A stretch of DNA of 30,894 bases. Source: Desulfarculales bacterium UBA696 (GTDB lineage: Bacteria; Desulfobacterota; Syntrophobacteria; Syntrophobacterales; Syntrophobacteraceae). Under the pieces are notes generated by a model. It was not told where the DNA came from, did not search any database, and saw only the letters and a list, made by a program, of their open reading frames with translations. Both the position numbers and the translations under genes were made by a program. Positions 1 through 7,485 of this stretch are shown piece after piece (position 1 is the stretch's first letter; each line of letters opens with the position of its first letter). The stretch lies in contig DBMO01000071.1 of assembly GCA_002298995.1 (NCBI GenBank), forward strand, positions 1 to 30,894, in the 5' to 3' direction.

Positions 1-308
1 ACCTATGTCCCCGGTCTATACACTTAAGAAGCGGCGCCGTAAAAGCGCCGGACAGGCGCCGTCTCAATCCAGTGGCGGATGAAGGGCAGGATGATCCGCA
101 TTATAACAATGTGGCCCCACCCGCCGTGGGATAAACTCTCCTTCGTGATATCCCCGCTGCAAAGCCATGGCATCGCGCAACTGGAGGTCCAGGGCAGCCG
201 ATATGACCTTTCGTCAAGAGAATCCCATACCCTTACATTCCAGCAGCTATGATCTTCCTCCTAAAACCATGCCAGTGCATTAAACCTGACCAAGCTTGGA
301 GACACCCC
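1..308. other. Left-edge intergenic stretch, no gene recognised
   Basis: No convincing coding frame is seen. Around 33-60 three GGCGCC/GCGCC words can fold into alternative GC-rich hairpins. The first 20 bases have the look of an insertion-sequence or gene end, but nothing allows an assignment. Confidence 0.4.
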
Positions 309-1172
309 TCAGGCTCCGCAGCCCGTTTGGAAAATCTTGACAATTTCCTCCCGGTCAACCTGGAAAGCCGAGATCCAGTCGCCTTCATAGTAGCGGCCGA
401 AAAGCACGATTTCCATGACGCCGTCCCCATTCAGGTCCAGAATTGCTCCTATACGGTGCTCAGCCGGCGCCCCGAACTTGACTACTTTTGGAAAGAAATC
501 CCCGGCGATGAGGCGGGTCACGACCTTACCATTCACCACCCGCCTTAGAAACACCATGGAATAGTCCCCGGAAACCGCTTTTGGACCCAGCCCCTTGTCG
601 TAGCGAGAGGCGCTCACAAGGACTTCCTCCGCTCCGTCGCCCTCCAGGTCCACCCGAATCACCTGAGCAAGACGCACATCGGGGCGGGCGATTCCTTGCT
701 CCCGGAGGATAGCGGCCGCGGCGTCCCTATACACCTGCTGTTCGGTGCTCAATAATTTTGTCACGCGCGGCAGGGGGTTAAAAGTACCGCCCACTGCCAC
801 AAAGCCACCCTTGATCCTGGGATGGGCGGCGAAAGATAGGGCCAACGTTTCATTGCAGGGATCGCCCTCTTCGCCAAAAGCCGACGGCGGGCCACCGGGC
901 GCAACGCCCAGCTCGCCGGTAAGATTGTAGAACCGGTATTTTTCTCCTCCCCGAACAAAAACGGCCGCGGCTTTATCCTGGAGCCACGCTTTTCCCGACC
1001 ACCCGCCCAGTAGATATGCGGTGAGTTTCCCGTCCGGAGAGTCTCCCTCGGCAAACTCTCCCCAAGCGACAACCGGGCAAAATTCCTCCACCGCCTTTGT
1101 GGCTGCTCTCCCCTGGACGGAAAACACAAGAAGCAACAATAATGATGAGCAGGCAATCCGACAGATCCTCAT
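309..1172 (-). CDS. Exported protein of unknown function with FG-GAP/VCBS-like segments
   Basis: This is a 287-residue protein. Residues 1-24 form a Sec-type signal peptide (basic start, SLLLLLVFSV core, GRAA cleavage area), so it should act in the periplasm or outside the cell. The start ATG at 1172 has a good GGAGG eight bases upstream. Two acidic stretches, DLEGDGAEEVLV and DLNGDGVMEIVLF, resemble the Asp/Gly calcium-type loops of FG-GAP/VCBS repeats, and no catalytic motif is visible. The next gene to the right on this strand is also a small exported protein, with a spacer of about 80 bp, so the two may be cotranscribed. Function is unknown. The FG-GAP resemblance is an inference from two short motifs. 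Confidence 0.75.
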   Translation of the reverse strand: MRICRIACSSLLLLLVFSVQGRAATKAVEEFCPVVAWGEFAEGDSPDGKLTAYLLGGWSGKAWLQDKAAAVFVRGGEKYRFYNLTGELGVAPGGPPSAFGEEGDPCNETLALSFAAHPRIKGGFVAVGGTFNPLPRVTKLLSTEQQVYRDAAAAILREQGIARPDVRLAQVIRVDLEGDGAEEVLVSASRYDKGLGPKAVSGDYSMVFLRRVVNGKVVTRLIAGDFFPKVVKFGAPAEHRIGAILDLNGDGVMEIVLFGRYYEGDWISAFQVDREEIVKIFQTGCGA

Positions 1173-1251
1173 CCTTTCCTCCGTGGACCCTTAATATGTA
1201 CGAACAAATTCAGCCATGATCGATTACCTTTCCCCGCGGCCTGATAACGAA

Positions 1252-1752
1252 TTATTCGGCTGCTGCTCCAAGAAATATCTCGTTTACCCGACCGTCCGTA
1301 AAATTGAAAATCAATCCTCCGTAGATTGAGCCCGCAACAAATCCACCGAACCTTTCACTATCCTCTTTATTCCAGACGTCTTTGTAGGCGGCACTAACTT
1401 CCTCCCTGGTGCTCCCGATAAGGATACCTCTTTTTGTGGCTAGGCGGCAGGGACTCTTGACACGAAGGGACTCAACCAGCTTTTTGCCCTTTTTCTTTTC
1501 TGAAACCATCCCCACCGAGATCCCGGAATCTTTGTATTCCATTGTTTGATGATATGCTCCATCCGCTCCCCACAGTTTTTCCTTTCCGCGTTTCGAAGGG
1601 GAACCGAGTACTTTTTCGACCTCTATTTCAGGCATGCCAATGGAAATGTTTCCAATGCTATCATCCCAAAGGAGTCCCCCATCATCATTGGCAAAAGAGA
1701 CACCATTCATAAGACCAACCAGGACAACAAATATAGAAAAGATCTTCACCAT
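1252..1752 (-). CDS. Small exported protein of unknown function
   Basis: This 166-residue protein starts with a clear Sec signal peptide (MVKIF, hydrophobic SIFVVLVGLMNGV, cleavage near SFA-ND). The ATG at 1752 follows an AGGAG Shine-Dalgarno. The mature part contains GNISIGMPEIEVEKVLGSPSK, a pattern common in small periplasmic or lipoprotein folds of the SmpA/BamE type, in which G-M-x-x-x-x-V-x-x-x-L-G-x-P recurs. A second related stretch is RGILIGSTREEVSAAY. Two such G-x-S/M-x-x-E-V units suggest a duplicated BamE-like fold. This is a motif-level resemblance, so the function is left open. It may share a transcript with the exported protein gene downstream. Confidence 0.75.
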   Translation of the reverse strand: MVKIFSIFVVLVGLMNGVSFANDDGGLLWDDSIGNISIGMPEIEVEKVLGSPSKRGKEKLWGADGAYHQTMEYKDSGISVGMVSEKKKGKKLVESLRVKSPCRLATKRGILIGSTREEVSAAYKDVWNKEDSERFGGFVAGSIYGGLIFNFTDGRVNEIFLGAAAE

Positions 1753-2146
1753 GGTTCAGTCTCCTGCTGAATAGACTTGGTTTCGCCCACTCCAAGATCT
1801 GAAAACACATACGCTATTCTTTACGAGCTTCTGTCGGTGCACGATAACAACAAGAGCTACATCCATCGGTCTGTGACCTCATCACCAATGATGCTGCCGT
1901 AAATGGAGGCCATACTCTGGGATGGATGAAAAATGCGGCAGATAGCTTGCGTTAGACCGCAGGCGCATGATGCGGCACGCGCTGCAAAACTCACTCTATT
2001 TTCTTTAGTTCCGATGGAACGAATGAAGGCCGGGAAGTATCATCATGATCTGTCAATCTTCCCACTTGGGCAACAGCCCCACATGAAAGCTCCGAATCCC
2101 CAAACCCTAAATCCCTAAATCCTTCAATTCCTATATTCCTCATTTT
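1753..2146. other. Intergenic stretch with a CCCTAAATCC-type low-complexity end
   Basis: I see no gene here. The right end (about 2098-2150) holds repeated words CCCTAAATCCCTAAATCC, part of a loose family also seen in other gaps of this window. The rest holds no recognisable site. Confidence 0.5.
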
Positions 2147-2479
2147 TCATTCACCAATCACCCGGCCTGCATCGGGTATAAGCTCGAAAACCTCTTTCAG
2201 ATGAGCAAGTTCGAATATGGACGCAACGGCCGGGTTGGCTCCGGCAAGGGTGAACCGGCTTTCTGCCTTGCGGGAAAGCTGGAGGCCCTCGACGAAAGTG
2301 GCGATCCCCGAGCTGTCGATGTAGGCTACCTTGGATAAATCTACAATTACGTGGGAGGGTGTTTTGTTCAAGATTTGAAGCAGCGTGCTCCTGACCTGGG
2401 GCGAAGCGCTCATGTCGAGGTCTCCTTCGAGATCCAGCACGAAAATACCCGAACCTTTCTCAGCTACATTTATCTTCAA
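2147..2479 (-). CDS. STAS-domain anti-sigma factor antagonist (RsbV/SpoIIAA type)
   Basis: This 110-residue protein is a single STAS domain. The conserved phosphorylation loop reads YIDSSGIATF, with the Ser of D-S-S-G as the expected target of the partner kinase. When dephosphorylated, such proteins bind and sequester the RsbW-type kinase, freeing its target. The start is a TTG at 2479, inside the last 20 bases of the upstream anti-sigma gene and behind a GGGAG. ATG alternatives would break into the STAS fold. It is the last gene of a three-gene operon (phosphatase, kinase, antagonist), all on the minus strand. Family confidence is high. The controlled target is unknown because no sigma factor gene is adjacent. 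Confidence 0.9.
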   Translation of the reverse strand: MKINVAEKGSGIFVLDLEGDLDMSASPQVRSTLLQILNKTPSHVIVDLSKVAYIDSSGIATFVEGLQLSRKAESRFTLAGANPAVASIFELAHLKEVFELIPDAGRVIGE

Positions 2480-2918
2480 TTTGCGAATTCTCCCGTTTTA
2501 TCCTGAACTTTACCAGTTTTAGAAGCATGCCGCCGTCGGTAAGGCTTTCATATTCCAGCTCGTCTACGGCCGATTTTATGAAGTGCAGGCCCAACCCGCC
2601 CGGACGGACTTCATCGAGGCTTCGCTCCTTAAAGGTTGCCGGGTCTGACTTAGGCCCGAAGTCCCTGATATTGATTTCAAGATATTGGTCGCTCGTGAAG
2701 AATGTGATGATGATTCTTTGGGTGCAGCACCCGCGGTATGCGTGGCGAATTATATTCGTGCACGCCTCGTCTATTCCCAGAATGAGCCTGGTAGATTCCT
2801 CCTGGGAAAAGCCTGCTTTTTCGCTGATGTTCGCCACCACAGCCCTGAGAATCGAAAGAGAGTTAGGGTCGGAAGGAATTTCGAGAACCACCGGGCCGTT
2901 CAGTTCCTCGGAAGCCAC
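2460..2918 (-). CDS. Anti-sigma regulatory factor, serine kinase (RsbW/SpoIIAB-like HATPase)
   Basis: This 152-residue protein is a GHKL-type ATPase of the RsbW family. The N box is seen as LGIDEACTNIIRHAY, the D-x-G box as IRDFGPKSDP and the G2 box as PGGLGLHFI. Such kinases phosphorylate a STAS partner on Ser and otherwise bind a sigma factor or another effector. The start is GTG at 2918, directly behind the phosphatase stop, with the GAGGAGG ribosome site inside the phosphatase gene, so translation is probably coupled. The 3' end overlaps the STAS gene by 20 bp. Together with its neighbours it makes a textbook partner-switching set, although the regulated output is not encoded here. Confidence 0.9.
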   Translation of the reverse strand: MASEELNGPVVLEIPSDPNSLSILRAVVANISEKAGFSQEESTRLILGIDEACTNIIRHAYRGCCTQRIIITFFTSDQYLEINIRDFGPKSDPATFKERSLDEVRPGGLGLHFIKSAVDELEYESLTDGGMLLKLVKFRIKRENSQIEDKCS

Positions 2919-2919
2919 A

Positions 2920-4224
2920 TCATCCCTCCTCGATTCCTATCACCACTAATGTTATATCATCCGCCATGGAGCGATCACCGGCAAATTCCTCCACCGACCC
3001 GATTACACGATCCTTGACCGATTCAACATCGGAGCCACCGGACCGGACGGCCTCTTCGAGCCTGTCCCACCCGAAAAGTTCATCACCGGCGTTTCGGGCC
3101 TCGACAATGCCATCGGTTGCAAGCAGAATGCAATCGCCTGGATTCACCTGTATCCGTGAAGCCTGGAATTGAGTGCCTGGAACAACCCCCGCGGGCGGTC
3201 CGCCGCCTCCAATCTTTTCAAATATTCCGGTTGCGCTGTTCCAGATAATCGGCGGAAGATGCCCCGCATTGACGTAGGTCACCTCGCCTTTCCCGCTGCC
3301 CAGGACGATAAACTGGAGCGCTGCGAACATCCCCCTGCACCAGCTTTGATCGCAAATCTCGTCATTAATGCGGCCGATCAGCTTTTCAGGGTCTTTGAGG
3401 CGAATCGCGAGCATGCGGAAATCAGATGTCAGTCTTGCCATGAACAGGGCCGACGCAACACCCTTTCCCGAGACGTCGCCGATCAGGACGCCCAGCCGGT
3501 CCTCGTCCAGCGGAATGAAGTCGTAGAAGTCTCCCCCTACCTCCCGGGCCGCCTGGTAATGAGCGCTGAACCTGAACCCTTCAACAATCGGCATCTGCCG
3601 CGGCAGAAAGCTTAGCTGCACGTTAGATGCGAATGCCAGGTCCTTTTCGATTTGCTGCTTTTGCAGGATTTCCCGGTGTAGCCGCGCATTTTCAACGGCA
3701 AGGGCCGCGTTTATGGAGAGGAGGCTGAGGTTTTCCACATCCTCGGCAGTGAAGCTGCTCCCATCTGTCTTGTTTATTATCTGGGCGACTCCGATCACCC
3801 TGTCTTTAAATAGGAGGGGTGCGCAAAGGATGGACCGTGTAAGATAGCCGCTCATGGTATCGAAAGTCCGGTCGAAGCGCGGATCGGCATAGGCATCCTC
3901 GATCAGAACCGGCCTTCCGGTCTCGAAAACATGACCGGCAATCCCCTGCCCTTTTTTTAGCCTGACTCCCCCCTCGAACTTGTCCGCAACCGGCCCCTGC
4001 GAAACCTCGAAGGTCAGTTCGCCGCTTCTTTCGTCAACCAGCATCAGGCTGCATGATTCGGCCCGCAATATAGACCGTGACGCCGTCATGATGTTTTCGA
4101 GGACTTCATCGAGATCCAGGCTGGAATTGATAAGGCTGGATATTCTGAAGCATTCCTTCAGATTATCCAGCCGATCGCACAGCCTTTCAAGTTCGAGTTC
4201 GGTGGAGTGCCTACGGGTATCCAT
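2920..4224 (-). CDS. GAF-domain PP2C-type phosphatase (RsbU/SpoIIE family)
   Basis: This is a 434-residue soluble protein. Residues about 35-180 form a GAF sensor domain, followed by a helical linker (ENARLHREILQKQQIEKDLAFASNVQLSFLPRQ) and a SpoIIE-type PP2C phosphatase from about 215 to the end. Metal-binding motifs are visible: GGDFYDF near 230, GDVSGKG near 250 and MADDITLVV near the end. The expected role is to dephosphorylate the STAS protein two genes downstream in response to a small ligand or redox signal sensed by the GAF domain. The ATG at 4224 lacks a strong Shine-Dalgarno. This is the first gene of the operon. Confidence 0.92.
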   Translation of the reverse strand: MDTRRHSTELELERLCDRLDNLKECFRISSLINSSLDLDEVLENIMTASRSILRAESCSLMLVDERSGELTFEVSQGPVADKFEGGVRLKKGQGIAGHVFETGRPVLIEDAYADPRFDRTFDTMSGYLTRSILCAPLLFKDRVIGVAQIINKTDGSSFTAEDVENLSLLSINAALAVENARLHREILQKQQIEKDLAFASNVQLSFLPRQMPIVEGFRFSAHYQAAREVGGDFYDFIPLDEDRLGVLIGDVSGKGVASALFMARLTSDFRMLAIRLKDPEKLIGRINDEICDQSWCRGMFAALQFIVLGSGKGEVTYVNAGHLPPIIWNSATGIFEKIGGGGPPAGVVPGTQFQASRIQVNPGDCILLATDGIVEARNAGDELFGWDRLEEAVRSGGSDVESVKDRVIGSVEEFAGDRSMADDITLVVIGIEEG

Positions 4225-4377
4225 GGCGCGGCATACTCGGCATAAGTGGAAAGGTTTTCCGGCACCCCTGGAATATCTTGCCAGGGATTCAAAAGCGTTA
4301 TACCGGTGCCGGCAATTTAACTATAGGCAATATGAACGATGATATGAACGCAGGCTTGAAGTGTCAAACTGATTTGG

Positions 4378-4484
4378 GAATTCAGGATTTACGATTTGAG
4401 GGATCGAGAATTAGGAGTGTTGCTTTCGCTCATCTATAATCTATTCCGTGTTGCCCCTTGGAATTCGTGAAATTCCTCAATTCC
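4378..4484. repeat. Low-complexity AATTCC/CCCTAA intergenic words
   Basis: The gap between two minus-strand genes carries words such as GGGAATTCAGGATTTACGA and CTCAATTCCCTAATTTTCC. They resemble the stretches near 2100, 25980 and 27750. The family is loose and has no fixed unit length. Confidence 0.4.
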
Positions 4485-5993
4485 CTAATTTTCCTGGGTG
4501 GTAGGACTTTTCGAGTATTTTGCTTCGCGGTCCTTTTGCTGAAGTTCCCAGCCTCCGCCGAGCGCCTTGAAGAGGGAAACCAGGTTCGACGAAACCTGCT
4601 GGTCGCTTGATGCCAGTTGGTCCTGGGTCAAGTATAAAGAGCGCTGGCTGTCGAGGACTCTTAGAAAATCGACCAGGCCCTTGGCATAAAGTTCGCTCGA
4701 GATCTCGTAGGCGCGCTCGTTTGCTCGTACCGCGGCCGCCAGGGACTCCCGCCTGGCCAGCTCCTTTGAGTAGGCAACAAGGGCGGACTCAACTTCCTGA
4801 AGCGACGTCAGGACGGCTTTTTCGTATGTACCTAGCATCTGCTCGGTCCTGGCTTTCTCGACCTCGATATTTGCCCTGGTGGCGCCTGCGTTGAAGATAT
4901 TCCACTTGATCGTGGGACCGATGCTCCACATCGAACTTGAAGACATTGTAAAATCGGCGAGGCTCATGGAAGCCTGGCCAAAGTTTCCTGTCAGGCTGAG
5001 CCGGGGGAAGAGGTCGGCCGTAGCCACTCCTATGCGGGCAGTTGCCGCTGCGAGCTGTCTTTCAGCACGCCTGACATCAGGCCTTCGGCGAAGAAGGTCC
5101 GACGGAAGGCCGACCGGCACCTCGGGCGGTACACCCGGAACCGATTCTGCCTTCGAGAGCTGCTCGACCGTCACCTGGGGCACCGTTCCCAGAAGTGTGG
5201 CAAGACGGTACATGGATTGTCTTGCCGAGCTTTCGAATGAAGGTACCTGCGACTCGGTTACCGCAAGCTGAGCGCTCGCCTGGGAGACATCGAGCTCACT
5301 GCTGAGTCCGGCATTGAAACGCTCGCGCGTTAGCTCCACTGTCTGGCGCTGGGTATCGATGTTTTGCAGGGCGATCTCGAGGCGGAGCTGCGATCCGCGT
5401 ACGGTGATGTAGTTAAGGGCAACTTCGGACAGAAGTGAGACAAGCGTATCGCGGTAATTCTCTTCAAATGCGGCAACGTCTGCCGTAGCAGCCTCGACGG
5501 AGCGCCTGACGCGCCCGAAGATATCGATTTCCCAGGTTGCGTCGAACCCAACCTGGTAAAGATCAAGACCATTTATGAATGTTGGAGTTTCACCGCCGAT
5601 AGTGTTCGCGGCTACTCCTGATGGCGCTGAATTTTCACTCGTCCGGTAATACTGATACAGCGCCGTCGTATCGAGCGACGGGAACAGTCCGGAAGATGTA
5701 ACGGCCCTTTGAGCCCGAGCCTCGCGCACCCTGGCCGCGGCAATCTTTAGGTCCTTGTTTGCCTTCGCCGCCTGGTCGATTAGCGAGTCGAGCGTTGGAT
5801 CTCTGAATACGCTCCACCAGTAGGTTACATCAGCGGGCGCATCAAAAGCGATACCCTGCGCCTTTGTGTCGACCCATTTCTGGGGCAGCCATTCCTTGGG
5901 CTTGAGGTAGTTGGGACCAACCATGCACGCCGACGAAATCAGGCAGACAACTGCATAGAGCAGCGATGACCGAAGTAAACAAGACAAATTCAT
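4485..5993 (-). CDS. Outer-membrane efflux lipoprotein, NodT/TolC family
   Basis: This 502-residue protein begins with a lipoprotein signal (hydrophobic LLYAVVCLIS, lipobox SSAC, Cys23), followed by MVGPNYLKP, the usual N-terminus of NodT-type outer-membrane factors. The body has the two-fold repeated coiled-coil plan of the family, with recognisable landmarks such as AARVREARAQ, SEVALNYITVRGSQLRLEIA, LPSDLLRRRPDVRRAERQLAAATARIGVATADLFPRLSLTG and a second long helix near 400-450. It would form the outer-membrane channel of an RND or ABC export system. No pump or adaptor gene is adjacent, and the next gene is divergent, so its partner must be encoded elsewhere. A GGAG motif precedes the ATG at 5993. 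Confidence 0.93.
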   Translation of the reverse strand: MNLSCLLRSSLLYAVVCLISSACMVGPNYLKPKEWLPQKWVDTKAQGIAFDAPADVTYWWSVFRDPTLDSLIDQAAKANKDLKIAAARVREARAQRAVTSSGLFPSLDTTALYQYYRTSENSAPSGVAANTIGGETPTFINGLDLYQVGFDATWEIDIFGRVRRSVEAATADVAAFEENYRDTLVSLLSEVALNYITVRGSQLRLEIALQNIDTQRQTVELTRERFNAGLSSELDVSQASAQLAVTESQVPSFESSARQSMYRLATLLGTVPQVTVEQLSKAESVPGVPPEVPVGLPSDLLRRRPDVRRAERQLAAATARIGVATADLFPRLSLTGNFGQASMSLADFTMSSSSMWSIGPTIKWNIFNAGATRANIEVEKARTEQMLGTYEKAVLTSLQEVESALVAYSKELARRESLAAAVRANERAYEISSELYAKGLVDFLRVLDSQRSLYLTQDQLASSDQQVSSNLVSLFKALGGGWELQQKDREAKYSKSPTTQEN

Positions 5994-6153
5994 TAATTGC
6001 TCCGCTTTTTCTTGGGAGCCGTAGCTCCTTTGATGCCGCTAGTGTCTGAAAAGGCGAGCAAGTGTACGGCCCCGGGGCGGGATTTGTCAATTTTTTCCTA
6101 CCCCGGACAAGATCCCGACCACCCGGAATCTTCCGTCCTTTACCCTCCGTGTC

Positions 6154-6169
6154 GAGCACGGGTTTTGCA
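6154..6169 (+). promoter_or_regulatory. Candidate sigma-54 promoter (-24/-12)
   Basis: GAGCACGGGTTTTGCA keeps the register of the TGGCACG-N4-TTGCA consensus with two mismatches at its left end. The -12 TTGC ends about 40 nt before the start of the lysozyme-like gene. Sigma-54 control is common for flagellar genes. Confidence 0.5.
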
Positions 6170-6208
6170 TACTTTCTTTGCGTACACTCTTCCCGGAGGC
6201 AAAAGCTC

Positions 6209-7282
6209 ATGTCGGTACAGGTCGGAAATTCTCATAGGACAGCACCTGCAAACAAGGTCGAAGACAAGGCCGCGGGTAAGGCAAAGTCTGAGCGTAGCCA
6301 GGATAAAGGTATATTTGACAGCCTGCTAAACAGTATAAAGGGAAATCCCACCGATTCCGGCAGAGCGAGAAACTCGACGGCCGGCCATCAGCACAGGCCG
6401 CCCTCTTCAATGCTCACCAACCCCGAGTTTCACAAAGCACACTCGGCAAGTGTCAATTCGCCCCCCGCCCAGTTGACGCAGAGCATCAATAATATGGCGG
6501 TCTCCGCCCTTATATCTCTGAGGGCCATGTCGTCCGGCCAGAATCGGATGAATAATGTCTATTCCATTGGATCCGGAATGTCGGGCCAAATTTCCTTGCC
6601 GGCTGCGAGCGGCAGCGGCACTGCTGCGTCAAACCATTCGAATGGTATAGGACGGCTTTCGGCCAAATTCGAATCGGGAGAGAACGGACCGGAAGTTATA
6701 GGTTTTGATGCAAAAGGAGGGACTTCCTACGGCACATTCCAGATTTCATCCAAGGCGGGAACGATGCGTCAATTCATAGACTACCTGTCCGAAAAGGCGC
6801 CGGAATTGTCGCGGAAACTTGCCGCCGCCGGCTCTGCGAATACCGGCGGCCGCGGGGGAAAAATGCCCGAGGTCTGGAAGAAAATAGCACAGGAAGAGCC
6901 TGCCAGATTTTCGAAGCTTCAATACGATTTCATCGAGCAGACTCACTACCAGCCGGCGCTCCAGGAAGTAGCCGAGCGCACCGGAGTGGATATCGCACAG
7001 GCCCCAAAAGCCCTGAAGGAAGTCCTCTGGAGCACTGCCGTTCAGCACGGCCCCAGAGGAGCGGCAAAGATCTTCGCAAAAGCCATCGGCCGGTCCCAGG
7101 CAAAGGACGGCGGCATCCAGGTAGCGCAGCTCATCAATTCTGTCTACAGGATGAGAGCAGGACAGTTCGGCTCCTCTACCGCCGATATCAGAACGGCCGT
7201 CCATAACCGGTTCAAACAGGAGGGCAAAATCGCCCTTGCGATGCTTTCCGAACCCTACGCGCCTGACAGTGCAAGGGCCTGA
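6209..7282 (+). CDS. Predicted lysozyme-like peptidoglycan hydrolase next to fliK
   Basis: This 357-residue protein has a start at ATG 6209 chosen because GGAGG lies nine bases upstream; open codons further left lack a ribosome site. The first ~140 residues are low-complexity and Ser/Asn/Gly-rich. From about 145 to 320 lies a conserved-looking enzymatic domain with AKFESGENGPEVIGFDAKGG, TSYGTFQIS, and later LQYDFIEQTHYQPAL and LWSTAVQHGPRGA. The E-S-G motif (Glu155) followed by Y-G-x-x-Q-I matches the catalytic-Glu pattern of lysozyme-like and lytic transglycosylase folds. No signal peptide is seen, which would suit export by the flagellar apparatus, as for FlgJ. Proximity to fliK suggests a role in letting the rod through the cell wall. 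That role is inferred. Confidence 0.7.
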   Translation: MSVQVGNSHRTAPANKVEDKAAGKAKSERSQDKGIFDSLLNSIKGNPTDSGRARNSTAGHQHRPPSSMLTNPEFHKAHSASVNSPPAQLTQSINNMAVSALISLRAMSSGQNRMNNVYSIGSGMSGQISLPAASGSGTAASNHSNGIGRLSAKFESGENGPEVIGFDAKGGTSYGTFQISSKAGTMRQFIDYLSEKAPELSRKLAAAGSANTGGRGGKMPEVWKKIAQEEPARFSKLQYDFIEQTHYQPALQEVAERTGVDIAQAPKALKEVLWSTAVQHGPRGAAKIFAKAIGRSQAKDGGIQVAQLINSVYRMRAGQFGSSTADIRTAVHNRFKQEGKIALAMLSEPYAPDSARA

Positions 7283-7421
7283 TTCGGACATCCCCCGAGA
7301 GGAAAATATTTCGTGTACAGCCTGAAAAAAATTCCACCTTCCACTGCACGCCAGCTTGAAATCTCCGGGACTGCCGCCTTAACAGCCTGATATTCCTTGG
7401 CCTTTGTCGATGCCCCACCGC

Positions 7422-7437
7422 TGGCATCAACCTTGCT
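7422..7437 (+). promoter_or_regulatory. Candidate sigma-54 promoter of fliK
   Basis: TGGCATCAACCTTGCT fits TGGCACG-N4-TTGCW with GG and GC at the exact 10-nt spacing and two mismatches. Transcription would begin near 7449, about 37 nt before the fliK start. Confidence 0.6.
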
Positions 7438-7485
7438 CTGTTTTGCCACCGAAGATCAAACTCAAACCTCTTCGGGGACAAAATA

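Noticed and set aside
249..548. Plus-strand open frame of 99 codons
   Set aside because: It lies largely opposite the exported-protein gene and has no ribosome site or recognisable protein features.
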